From Oscillospiraceae bacterium (GTDB lineage Bacteria; Bacillota; Clostridia; Oscillospirales; Acutalibacteraceae), in contig JAITDE010000076.1 of NCBI GenBank assembly GCA_031282735.1, positions 1 to 34,306 of the forward strand: DNA of 34,306 bases. Direction: 5' to 3'. A model generated the notes under the pieces. It did not search any database. It was not told the origin of the DNA and was given only the letters and a program-made list of their open reading frames with translations. The translations under genes were made by a program, and so were the position numbers. Below, one piece after another: positions 18,169 to 26,853 of this stretch (position 1 is the stretch's first letter; each line of letters starts with the position of its first letter).

Positions 18169-19497
18169 ATGGGTATCTTCCAACAGCGGGGCATTCATGT
18201 TGTGCACAACAAGCACACAAGCAAAATCAAACCCGTGCGCATCGAAACTTGCGGTGAAGTCACGCTGATGATGAAACAGCACATAGGCACACCGTGCGAG
18301 CCGCTTGTCAAAGCGGGGGACGAGATTCGCTTGGGGCAGGTGATCGGCGACACGCAAGCGGGGCTTGCCGCGCCCATCCACGCGAGCGTTTCAGGCAAAG
18401 TGAAGCGCATTGAACAAATTCGCATCCTTACAGGTGAGGACGTGAAAGCCGTCGTGATTGCCTCAGACGGGCAAATGACACCGTTGGACGGCATCGCCCC
18501 GCCTGTGATAAAAACGCGGGACGACTTTTTTGCGGCAATCCGCGCGTCAGGATTGGTCGGTTTGGGCGGCGCGGGATTTCCCGCCCACGCAAAGCTCAAG
18601 AGCGCTTGCGGCGACGTTGATGTTTTGCTTGTGAACGCCGCGGAATGCGAACCCTATATCACGGCGGATCACCGCGAAACGTTGGATGCGGGAGACGACG
18701 TTCTGGAGGGCATTGCGCAGATTGCGCATTATTTGGGGATTCACAAGGCGATTGTTGGCATCGAAAGCAACAAAGGCGACGCGATCGGCAAGTTCCGTGC
18801 GCTGTGCGCCGCAGTCTCCACGCCCGAACTCAAAATCACGACTGCCGTCCTCCCGAGCCGATATCCGCAGGGGGCGGAAAAGATGTTCATCTATTCGCTC
18901 ACAAAGCGGATTGTGCCGTTGGGCAAATTGCCGTCGAGCATCGGCGCGTTGGTGATGAACGTGGCAAGCGTCGCGTTTTTGGCGCGGTATATCAAAACAG
19001 GTAAGCCGCTTGTGAGCCGCACGGTCACCGTGGACGGCGGCGCGGTGCAGTCGCCCATCAATGTGCGCACGCCCATCGGCATTCAGGTGCGCGAGTTGAT
19101 TGACTTTTGCGGATTGCAGGACGTGCGCCCAAAAAAAATCATTATGGGCGGTCCAATGATGGGTGCGGCGACGCCCGATTTGAACGCGGTGATCAGCAAA
19201 TGCAACAACGCCGTGTTGCTTTTTGACGATAAGCAGACGCAAAAACGTCCCGAAACCGCATGTATCCGTTGCGGCAATTGCGTGGCGGGGTGTCCCATGA
19301 AACTCCTGCCGCTCAAACTGGAGGCGGCATACCGCGCGAACGACACTGCCGCACTCACGCGTTTGGATGCCATGGGTTGCATGGAATGCGGGAGTTGTTC
19401 CTATGTTTGCCCCGCGAGCCATGAACTGGTGCAATGTATACGGTTGGGCAAGCGATTGTTGCGCGAAGCACAAAGCAGGGAGGGATCAAAAACATGA
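18169..19497 (+). CDS. rnfC: Rnf electron transport complex subunit C
   Basis: GLVGLGGAGFPAHAKL, NAAECEPYITADHR, two 4Fe-4S motifs CIRCGNCVAGCP and CMECGSCSYVCP. Confidence 0.95.
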   Translation: MGIFQQRGIHVVHNKHTSKIKPVRIETCGEVTLMMKQHIGTPCEPLVKAGDEIRLGQVIGDTQAGLAAPIHASVSGKVKRIEQIRILTGEDVKAVVIASDGQMTPLDGIAPPVIKTRDDFFAAIRASGLVGLGGAGFPAHAKLKSACGDVDVLLVNAAECEPYITADHRETLDAGDDVLEGIAQIAHYLGIHKAIVGIESNKGDAIGKFRALCAAVSTPELKITTAVLPSRYPQGAEKMFIYSLTKRIVPLGKLPSSIGALVMNVASVAFLARYIKTGKPLVSRTVTVDGGAVQSPINVRTPIGIQVRELIDFCGLQDVRPKKIIMGGPMMGAATPDLNAVISKCNNAVLLFDDKQTQKRPETACIRCGNCVAGCPMKLLPLKLEAAYRANDTAALTRLDAMGCMECGSCSYVCPASHELVQCIRLGKRLLREAQSREGSKT

Positions 19498-20513
19498 GTG
19501 CCGAAGAAGAAAAAACATTGACGCCCGCATCGGGGCAGCAATTGGCGATCGTCAGCGCGACGCCGCACTTGCGCACACACCGCACAACGCAGGCGATTAT
19601 GTTGGATGTCTGCCTTGCGCTCATTCCCGCCGTTGCGGCATCGGTTTGGTGCTTCGGCACACGCGCGTTGATCGTCATGCTTTTTGCGGTGATCAGTTGC
19701 GTGGCGTTCGAGGCAATCACACGTATTGCGCTCAAACGCGCACAGACCGTGCAGGATTTGAGCGCGGTCGTCACAGGCTTATTATTGGGCATGAATTTGC
19801 CGCCGACGTTGCCGCTGTGGATGATACCGATCGGATCTTTTGCGGCGATCGTCGTCGTCAAGCAACTTTTCGGCGGAATTGGTCAAAACTTTGCCAATCC
19901 CGCAATTACCGCGCGGATTGTGCTGATGCTGTCGTTCCCCACACAAATGACAAGCTGGAACGCGGCAAACGGACACGCGTGGGGCGCGGATGCCGCCTCC
20001 GCCGCAACGCCCATGAAAGCGTTGACGGCAAACGAACTCGGCGCGTTTTCGGGCGATGATTTGCCTTCCATCCTTGATATGTTCGTGGGACGGCATGGCG
20101 GCAGTTTGGGCGAAACCTGCGCCGTCGCGCTCCTGCTCGGCGCGATCTATCTGTGCGTGTTCAGAGTCATTACGCCGCTGATTCCTTGTTTTTATATCGG
20201 CACGGTTGCGGTGATTACGTTCATTGCGGGCGGATTTGACGCACAATTCACCATCTATCACCTGCTGGGCGGCGGATTGATTCTCGGCGCGTGTTTTATG
20301 GCGACGGATTATGCGACTTCACCCGTGAACTGGAAAGGTAAAATTGTTTTCGCGATTGGTTGCGGCATACTCACAAGCCTGATCCGCCTTTTCGGCAGTA
20401 TGCCTGAGGGCGTATCGTTCAGCATTCTTTTGATGAATCTGCTTGTGCCGCACATCGAAAACCTCACCGCGCCGAGAACCTTTGGAAAGGAGCGGAAACG
20501 CCATGCAAAATAA
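19494..20513 (+). CDS. rnfD: Rnf complex subunit D
   Basis: RTHRTTQAIMLDVCLALIPA; FGGIGQNFANPAITARIVLMLSFP; ATDYATSPVN; ATGA overlap with rnfC. Confidence 0.93.
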   Translation: MSAEEEKTLTPASGQQLAIVSATPHLRTHRTTQAIMLDVCLALIPAVAASVWCFGTRALIVMLFAVISCVAFEAITRIALKRAQTVQDLSAVVTGLLLGMNLPPTLPLWMIPIGSFAAIVVVKQLFGGIGQNFANPAITARIVLMLSFPTQMTSWNAANGHAWGADAASAATPMKALTANELGAFSGDDLPSILDMFVGRHGGSLGETCAVALLLGAIYLCVFRVITPLIPCFYIGTVAVITFIAGGFDAQFTIYHLLGGGLILGACFMATDYATSPVNWKGKIVFAIGCGILTSLIRLFGSMPEGVSFSILLMNLLVPHIENLTAPRTFGKERKRHAK

Positions 20514-21039
20514 GACGTTCGCCGAAATCGCGCGTCCCGCCTTGGTCTTGTTTTTGGTCTGCTTGCTATCCGCAACCGCACTGACAGTCGCCAACAGTTT
20601 GACGCGTGAAAACATCACAAAAAACGCCGCACAGCGCGCAAGCGACTCGCGCTCCGCCATTTTTCCGGGGGCGTCGCTCACGGCGCAGGCGATTGACGGC
20701 ACAACCTACTATAAAGCCGAAAAAAACGGCGTACTCATCGGCTACGCAATCGATGCCAGCGCAAAGGGATACGGCGGCGACGTCGGGATCATTGTCGGCA
20801 TTGGGGCGGACGGCAAAGTGCTCACTGTGCAAGTGGTCGCCGCCGACGGCGAAACGCCCGGATTGGGGCAAAATGTGAAAGACGCAAGCTTTTTGGAACA
20901 ATTCAAAAATCTGCAATCCGCTATGTCCGAAACGCAATTGGATGCCGTCGCCAGCGCGACCTATTCCAGCCGTGCGGTCATGGAGGGTGTCAATGACGCG
21001 CTCAGCTTATACGCGCGTTTTGCGGGAGGTGCTCAATGA
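20503..21039 (+). CDS. rnfG: Rnf complex subunit G, FMN-binding
   Basis: GETPGLGQNV and TQLDAVASATYSSRAV flavinylation motif. Confidence 0.93.
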   Translation: MQNKTFAEIARPALVLFLVCLLSATALTVANSLTRENITKNAAQRASDSRSAIFPGASLTAQAIDGTTYYKAEKNGVLIGYAIDASAKGYGGDVGIIVGIGADGKVLTVQVVAADGETPGLGQNVKDASFLEQFKNLQSAMSETQLDAVASATYSSRAVMEGVNDALSLYARFAGGAQ

Positions 21040-21731
21040 AATCAATCAAAAAAGAAAATCTTCTCCATGAACTGACAAAAGGATTTTTGAAAGAAAATCC
21101 TGTATTGCGCCTTGTGCTGGGCACTTGCCCGACCCTCGCCGTGAGCACGTCGGTGGAAAGCGCGATTGGTATGGGACTTGCCGCGACGGCGGTTTTGCTG
21201 TTCTCGAACATGCTCATTTCCGCGTTGCGCAAGGTCATCCCCGACAAAGTGCGCATCCCCGCCTACATCACCATCATCGCCGCGCTCGTCACGGCCGTGC
21301 AACTGCTGGTTAAAGCGTATCTTCCTGCGCTCGATCAAAGTCTTGGAATTTATCTGCCGCTCATCACGGTCAACTGCATCATTTTAGGGCGCGCTGACGG
21401 CTTCGCCAACAGGCACAGCGTCGCCGCGTCCGCGCTTGACGGGATCGGCATGGGGATTGGCTTCACCGCCGCACTGCTTGCCATGAGCGCAATCCGCGAG
21501 GTGCTCGGCGCCGGCACATTTTATGGTATATCCCTCTTCGGCGAAAATTACACGCCGATGTTGATTTTCATCCTGCCGCCGGGAGGATTTTTTGTCTATG
21601 GTCTTTTGACTGCGGCGGCAAACGCGATTGCCCGCAAGAAAAAAGCGCCGATCAAGGAATCTTTCGGCTGCGAGGGTTGCCCAAGTGCGGCCGGGTGCGC
21701 GGGCTGCAGTTCAAAGGAGGTTTTGGAATGA
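21036..21731 (+). CDS. rnfE: Rnf complex subunit E
   Basis: ENPVLRLVLGTCPTLAVSTS; LPLITVNCIILGRA; Cys-rich C-terminal tail; ATGA overlap with rnfG. Confidence 0.93.
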   Translation: MKSIKKENLLHELTKGFLKENPVLRLVLGTCPTLAVSTSVESAIGMGLAATAVLLFSNMLISALRKVIPDKVRIPAYITIIAALVTAVQLLVKAYLPALDQSLGIYLPLITVNCIILGRADGFANRHSVAASALDGIGMGIGFTAALLAMSAIREVLGAGTFYGISLFGENYTPMLIFILPPGGFFVYGLLTAAANAIARKKKAPIKESFGCEGCPSAAGCAGCSSKEVLE

Positions 21732-22315
21732 AAGAATACATTGCAATTCTTGCCACGGCGATTTTGACGCAAAACTTTGTGCTTGCAAAATTTTTGGGGA
21801 TTTGTCCTTTTCTCGGTGTCTCCAAAAAGGTGAACACCGCGTTGGGCATGAGCGTCGCGGTCATCTTCGTGATGTTGCTTTCCACCGTGGTCACTTACCC
21901 CATCAATCAATTGCTCGTGGCGCAGGATCTCGCGTTTTTGCAAACGGTCGTCTTTATTTTGGTGATTGCCGCGCTGGTGCAATTGGTGGAAACCACACTC
22001 AAAAAATTTCTGCCGCCTCTCTATGAATCACTGGGGATTTATCTTCCGCTCATCACCACGAACTGCGCCGTGCTGGGCGTGGTATTACTCAATATTTCGG
22101 AGGGCTACGGTTTTGCCGCGTCAATGATCAACACGTTGGGCGCGGGAATTGGTTTTTTGGTTGCAATGCTCCTGTTCGCGGGCGTGCGCCAACGGATGGA
22201 AAATAGCGATATCCCAAAAGCCTTTCAGGGTTTGCCGTCAACGCTGATCGCGGCGGCAATCACCTCGCTGTCGTTCCTGGGTTTTTCCAGATTGATTGAA
22301 GGTATGTTGGGCTAA
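21728..22315 (+). CDS. rnfA: Rnf complex subunit A
   Basis: TQNFVLAKFLGICPFLGVSKK; GIYLPLITTNCAVLGV; ATGA overlap with rnfE. Confidence 0.95.
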   Translation: MKEYIAILATAILTQNFVLAKFLGICPFLGVSKKVNTALGMSVAVIFVMLLSTVVTYPINQLLVAQDLAFLQTVVFILVIAALVQLVETTLKKFLPPLYESLGIYLPLITTNCAVLGVVLLNISEGYGFAASMINTLGAGIGFLVAMLLFAGVRQRMENSDIPKAFQGLPSTLIAAAITSLSFLGFSRLIEGMLG

Positions 22316-22337
22316 TACTTCTTTTGAAAAAAGCGTC

Positions 22338-22384
22338 AAAAAAACCGCCCCACAGGAGTTCAAAACTCCCGCAGGGCGGTTTTT
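22338..22384. terminator. bidirectional rho-independent terminator
   Basis: AAAAACCGCCC...GGAGTTCAAAACTCC...GGGCGGTTTTT between convergent genes. Confidence 0.9.
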
Positions 22385-22393
22385 ACATAGATA

Positions 22394-22732
22394 CTACCAA
22401 GAGATACCGTCGCCGCCAATGAAAATGTTGAGGAACGCACTCACGATTGCCGCGAGAGCTTGGCTGAATCCGACAAACGACATTTGATAAATTGCTGTAA
22501 ACAGCGGTTTGAAACTCTGCCACCAAATGTCCAGACGCGCAAAAAAGTCGTCACTTTCCTCTTCGTCCTCTTTCGGTTGTTCGGTGGGAGTCGTCGTGTT
22601 GGACGCTTCTTCTTGTTCGTCATCTTGATAGGTAACCGCAGTGTTCGTGTTTTGATTGGTTGCATACGCAACGGCAACCATCACCGACAACACGGTAATC
22701 ACGCACAGAACAACCGCTAAAACTTTTTTCAC
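22394..22732 (-). CDS. secreted hypothetical protein with acidic/Thr linker and hydrophobic C-terminal tail
   Basis: GTG start 6 nt after AAGGAGGG; MKKVLAVVLCVITVLSVMVAVAYA signal peptide; ends AIVSAFLNIFIGGDGISW. The longer ORF to 22756 is less likely. Confidence 0.7.
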   Translation of the reverse strand: MKKVLAVVLCVITVLSVMVAVAYATNQNTNTAVTYQDDEQEEASNTTTPTEQPKEDEEESDDFFARLDIWWQSFKPLFTAIYQMSFVGFSQALAAIVSAFLNIFIGGDGISW

Positions 22733-22776
22733 AAAAAACCCTCCTTGTTTGGTCATTGACGCCTATTGGTCGCTTG

Positions 22777-24210
22777 TCAGAACGAAATTCCTAAGTCGGC
22801 CAGCGTATCCATAATACTAAATCCAGTCACCGTGCCCAGCCAATCGGCAAACGGCATAAGCCACGCGATAAGCCCTTCCAAGAGTGCGCCCGATCCGGGA
22901 ATCGCTTCGCTACTGTCGTCGTCCGGGTTGGATGGATCCCATTGCCACACAACGCGGGTGGCGGGGAAAACCCAGTTCATCAAACGTTCCAAAATCCAGT
23001 TCCAGGTTCTTTCGAGCAGTGAAACCGTCGCACCGCCCGCCGAGGCGTCTTTTGAGGCAAGCCAAGGCATGTCGCTTTCGTCATATCCCCATTGGGCTTC
23101 CAAGGTGATTTCGTAATCGTAGAGATTGCTCTTCGAAGCTTGAAGACTCTTGATCCTCTCAATATTAGTGACCATCCATCCCAAGAATTTCGCGTCCACA
23201 TCGCCGTTCTGCCCCTTGTAGGTGCAACTCAGGTCGATCGGAATCAAATCCTCCTGCAAATCTTCGAACGACTGGTCAGGTCTGCCGTAAAAGCGAACGC
23301 TCAGAAGCGGTGCTACCCAGACAAAATCATCAACCAGCGGCATGCCGTTTTCGTACGCTAAATTAATGCTTCGCGGCAAGAAGGGATACATGCCGCGCGG
23401 ATTCGATTTTGCGTTGGCAAGCTTGTCAAGGGTTGCGTTCGGTGCCATGCCCATCGCTTTGCCACCAATGCCGGGAACTGTGATCGAAGTTGTTTCGGGC
23501 AATTCATCTTTATCCCAACTGCCAATCATGTAGCCAAAACTGCCAAGATAGTAAGAGGGAAAAATCTGCCGCTTGCCTTCCGGGAAATTGGAATTCCATT
23601 CCGGTGGGGAATAAAACGTTTTGGATTGTTCAATTTCGACCGGTGCCGCCGTTGCGGCATAGGATTTGGAGTTCGCGCTGTAGGGTGCGCGGGCAGGATC
23701 GGTTTTTGCGTCGGCGTAATATTTGTTGTCGAAGTACTCATTAAAGAGAGCTCCGGGCGTGAACACCAAACCGACACTCGCGGTAAAATCAATGTAGGTG
23801 CCGCGACCTATCCACTCCGTGAGCATAGATTCGCCGTCTGAAATTTCGGACTGCTCTTCAGGGGTTAGTTCGTACGCGTGGGAGGCAATAATTTCCGCGC
23901 CCGGCTCAACGAACAAAACTTCTTTTGCGGCGTTCACTTTTTCGGTCAGTTCGGCGAGTTGTGTTCTCTGCTCGTCGGTCATCGGTTCGTTGAGTTCATG
24001 GGATGCAATCAGCAAGTTCTGATAAGTGGCGTTGTTTGCGGCAAGGACCTCGACTGCGGCTTTGATCGCTTGGTATTTTGCGTCCGCTTTTTCGGCATCG
24101 GATACATCGAAATACGGCTCATCCGCCGTCGCGCCGCCGGAAACCAATGTGACTCCCGAAACCAACAGCACGCAGAGCAAAGCCGCGAGTGCGCGTTTGA
24201 AAATTTTCAT
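22777..24210 (-). CDS. secreted hypothetical protein with InlB B-repeat-like segment and hydrophobic C-terminal tail
   Basis: GGAGG ribosome-binding site; MKIFKRALAALLCVLLVSGVTLVSGG signal peptide; FLGWMVTNIERI...YDYEITLEAQW resembles Listeria-Bacteroides repeat; ends IMDTLADLGISF. Confidence 0.75.
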   Translation of the reverse strand: MKIFKRALAALLCVLLVSGVTLVSGGATADEPYFDVSDAEKADAKYQAIKAAVEVLAANNATYQNLLIASHELNEPMTDEQRTQLAELTEKVNAAKEVLFVEPGAEIIASHAYELTPEEQSEISDGESMLTEWIGRGTYIDFTASVGLVFTPGALFNEYFDNKYYADAKTDPARAPYSANSKSYAATAAPVEIEQSKTFYSPPEWNSNFPEGKRQIFPSYYLGSFGYMIGSWDKDELPETTSITVPGIGGKAMGMAPNATLDKLANAKSNPRGMYPFLPRSINLAYENGMPLVDDFVWVAPLLSVRFYGRPDQSFEDLQEDLIPIDLSCTYKGQNGDVDAKFLGWMVTNIERIKSLQASKSNLYDYEITLEAQWGYDESDMPWLASKDASAGGATVSLLERTWNWILERLMNWVFPATRVVWQWDPSNPDDDSSEAIPGSGALLEGLIAWLMPFADWLGTVTGFSIMDTLADLGISF

Positions 24211-24518
24211 TGCAAATCCTCCTGTTTTAATTATGTTTTTGCCATGTGTCTGCCGGCAAGATATACTCCCGCCTTTGTGTGTATCTATTCTACAGGATTG
24301 CAAGCAAAATTGCAAGGGGTTGGACGATTTTTTTTCCGGAAATTTTTTGCCGCTTCACAGAGGTATGGACAATTTGCACAAACAGCACGTTCCACAAAAT
24401 TTAATTTGTTTTTTCGTCAAATGGACCATCTTCTTTGTTACATTGCTGTAATAATGTGAAAGTTATTCACTAATCGATGAAAATTGTTCCTTTTTTGCAA
24501 ATTTTCTTTCATGCCCTC

Positions 24519-24547
24519 TTGCAAAAAGCAAAATATTCGTGTACAAT
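24519..24547 (+). promoter_or_regulatory. candidate sigma-A promoter (TTGCAA-N17-TACAAT)
   Basis: -35 at 24519-24524, -10 at 24542-24547. Confidence 0.5.
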
Positions 24548-24604
24548 ATGTCCAAGTTGCACGAAGATTTGCGCAGACCGTTTGCGCGTGGGAGGATTTT
24601 TAGA

Positions 24605-25690
24605 ATGCCTGATCGCTTGTTCCAAGGGATGATTCAGCATGTCAGCGACGCCATCGACCGGATGGTGGGTATTTTGAGCAATACCGGTGCCGTGATTGCC
24701 TGTTCTAACCCCTCGTTAATCGGCACGAACATGAGCGAAGTTGCGGGAGCTGTTTTTACGCAACCCGGTTGCGTTGCGCGCGAAGGGCTGTCGTTTGCGC
24801 GGCTCGAAAGCAAAACGGGGGCGCACTTCGTTGTTTTTGTGCAAGGCGAAGACGATGCCGCGCAAAGTTGCGCACGACTGTGTTCCGTCACGCTGGGCGG
24901 CATGGAACAGTATGCCGACGAGCGCTTCGATCGTGCCAATTTTATCAAAAACGTGATTTCGGACAATATCCTGCCGGGGGATATCTATCTGCGCACGCGT
25001 GAGCTGCATTTCAACAACGACGTGCCGCGCGCGGTTTTGCTCATCCGCATGAGCGATCCTTGCGAAGTTTCGGTTTTTGAAACCATTTTGTCGCTGTTCC
25101 CCGACAGAACCAAGGACTTTGTCCTGAACATCAGCGAAACGGATATCGCCCTTGTCAAAGAAGTCGCGTCGAACGTAGACATGCGGGATCTCGAAAAACT
25201 TGCGCGATCCATTGCCGACGCGGTGAGCACGGAATATTATCATCAGCCGTGCGTGGGCATCGGCTCCGCCGTCAACAGCATTCAAGAGCTTGCGACATCA
25301 TACAAAGAAGCGCAGGTGTCGCTGGAGGTCGGCAAGGTTTTTGATACGGAAAAGAAGATCATCAGCTATGAATATCTCGGCATTGCCCGCCTCATCTACC
25401 AGCTTCCAAAGCGCCTTTGCGCGATGTTTTTGCAGGAAGTCTTCAAGCGCGGCACAATCGACACGCTGGATCAAGAAACCCTTTTCACCATCCAAAAGTT
25501 TTTTGAAAACAACTTGAACGTGTCCGAAACCTCACGCAAGCTGTTTGTCCACCGCAACACACTTGTCTACCGTCTCGAAAAAATCAAAAAACTCACGGGG
25601 CTGGATTTGCGCGAGTTTGACGACGCGATTGTTTTCAAAGTGGCGCTGATGGTGAAAAAATACTTGGACGCGAGACCGATCAGATATTGA
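24605..25690 (+). CDS. PucR/CdaR-family helix-turn-helix transcriptional regulator
   Basis: C-terminal FFENNLNVSETSRKLFVHRNTLVYRLEKIKKLTGLDLREFDDAIVFKVAL; N-terminus PAS/GAF-like by appearance. Confidence 0.85.
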   Translation: MPDRLFQGMIQHVSDAIDRMVGILSNTGAVIACSNPSLIGTNMSEVAGAVFTQPGCVAREGLSFARLESKTGAHFVVFVQGEDDAAQSCARLCSVTLGGMEQYADERFDRANFIKNVISDNILPGDIYLRTRELHFNNDVPRAVLLIRMSDPCEVSVFETILSLFPDRTKDFVLNISETDIALVKEVASNVDMRDLEKLARSIADAVSTEYYHQPCVGIGSAVNSIQELATSYKEAQVSLEVGKVFDTEKKIISYEYLGIARLIYQLPKRLCAMFLQEVFKRGTIDTLDQETLFTIQKFFENNLNVSETSRKLFVHRNTLVYRLEKIKKLTGLDLREFDDAIVFKVALMVKKYLDARPIRY

Positions 25691-25787
25691 TTCGGCGAAG
25701 CGTGATTGCGTTTATCCTACTTGCTTGCGTTCGCCCAATCACCGCAAAAACACTGGGCATCGATGGTTTTTACAATTTAAAGCGCTA

Positions 25788-25828
25788 CATGGGCGGGAAG
25801 CACAATGCTTCCGCCCATGGGCATTTTT
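25788..25828. terminator. strong hairpin CATGGGCGGGAAGCA-CAA-TGCTTCCGCCCATG with T-run
   Basis: Near-perfect 14-15-bp stem with one bulge, followed by ATTTTT. Confidence 0.8.
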
Positions 25829-25909
25829 AGGGGTGCGGTAAATTATGGATGTTTTTTTACCATTTAATTGCATAATTTGTAGAATACAGGAAATTGCAGG
25901 GAGAATACC

Positions 25910-26683
25910 ATGATTTATTTCCGTGATGTAACAAAGGAATATCCCAACGGCACACGTGCGCTCAACGGTGTCAATTTGCATATTGCGCCGCAGGAATTCG
26001 TGTTTGTGGTCGGCGCGTCCGGCGCGGGCAAAAGCACGTTTTTGAAGTTGCTTCTGCACGAGGAATTGCCCACAGCCGGCAGTGTGCGGGTGGGGCGTTT
26101 TGAACTCAACGCGCTGAAAGCGCGGCAAATTCCCCTGTTCCGCCGTCAGCTCGGCGTGGTGTTCCAAGATTTTCGGTTGATTGCAACGATGGATGTTTAT
26201 GACAACATTGCGTTTGCCATGCGCGTCGTTGGCGCGAAAGAAAAACACATCGCCGAGCGTGTGCACTATTTATTGCATTTGGTCGGTTTGGAGCGAAAAG
26301 AGCACAGCAAGCCCAGTGAACTTTCGGGCGGCGAACAACAGCGTGTCGCCATCGCCCGCGCGCTTGCGAACGAACCTGATTTGATTATCGCCGACGAACC
26401 GACAGGGAACATTGATCCACGCATGAGCCAAGAACTTTTGGAACTGTTTGTGCAGCTCAACGAGGCCGGCACAACCATTGTTATGGTGACGCATGCCCAT
26501 GATTTGGTGCGCCATTACGGCAGACGCGTGATCATTTTGGATAACGGCAGTATTGCCGCCGACGGCGGCTTGCGCCCAACGGTGTCTCCGGCTCCGCCGC
26601 GCCAATCAATGCCCGCGCGTGCGCACCGCAAACCCCCGCAGCTCCCGCCGGAAGAAGTGTTTTCAAATATTTGGAAGGGGTAG
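25910..26683 (+). CDS. ftsE: cell division ATP-binding protein FtsE
   Basis: MIYFRDVTKEYPNGTRALNGVNLHI, GASGAGKSTFLKLL, LSGGEQQRVAIARAL, adjacent to FtsX. Confidence 0.92.
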   Translation: MIYFRDVTKEYPNGTRALNGVNLHIAPQEFVFVVGASGAGKSTFLKLLLHEELPTAGSVRVGRFELNALKARQIPLFRRQLGVVFQDFRLIATMDVYDNIAFAMRVVGAKEKHIAERVHYLLHLVGLERKEHSKPSELSGGEQQRVAIARALANEPDLIIADEPTGNIDPRMSQELLELFVQLNEAGTTIVMVTHAHDLVRHYGRRVIILDNGSIAADGGLRPTVSPAPPRQSMPARAHRKPPQLPPEEVFSNIWKG

Positions 26684-26690
26684 ATTTTTC

Positions 26691-26742
26691 TCTACTTTTT
26701 CTGAAGAAAAAGTAGCAAAAAGACTTTTCCCGCTTCGTGCGG
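26691..26742. repeat. copy of the palindromic interspersed repeat between ftsE and ftsX
   Basis: CTACTTTTTCTGAAGAAAAAGTAGCAAAAAGACTTTTCCCGCTTCGTGCGG; matches 14777-14828 with paired changes in the stem. Confidence 0.8.
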
Positions 26743-26853
26743 CAAGATATCAACGCGTGCGTATTTGGAAAATACACAAATGCATACGGCACAAGCAATC
26801 TCAGAATAATTGCAATACGTTTTTTAAGCGATGAGATAGGAGGCGTTTGTCTT

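Noticed and set aside
18547-19473. 308-aa minus-strand ORF opposite rnfC
   Set aside because: Shadow ORF in GC-rich coding DNA; the + strand carries clear RnfC motifs
23878-24459. 193-aa + strand ORF opposite the 22777 secreted protein
   Set aside because: Cys/Phe/Arg-rich, no ribosome-binding site; the minus-strand gene has a signal peptide and GGAGG
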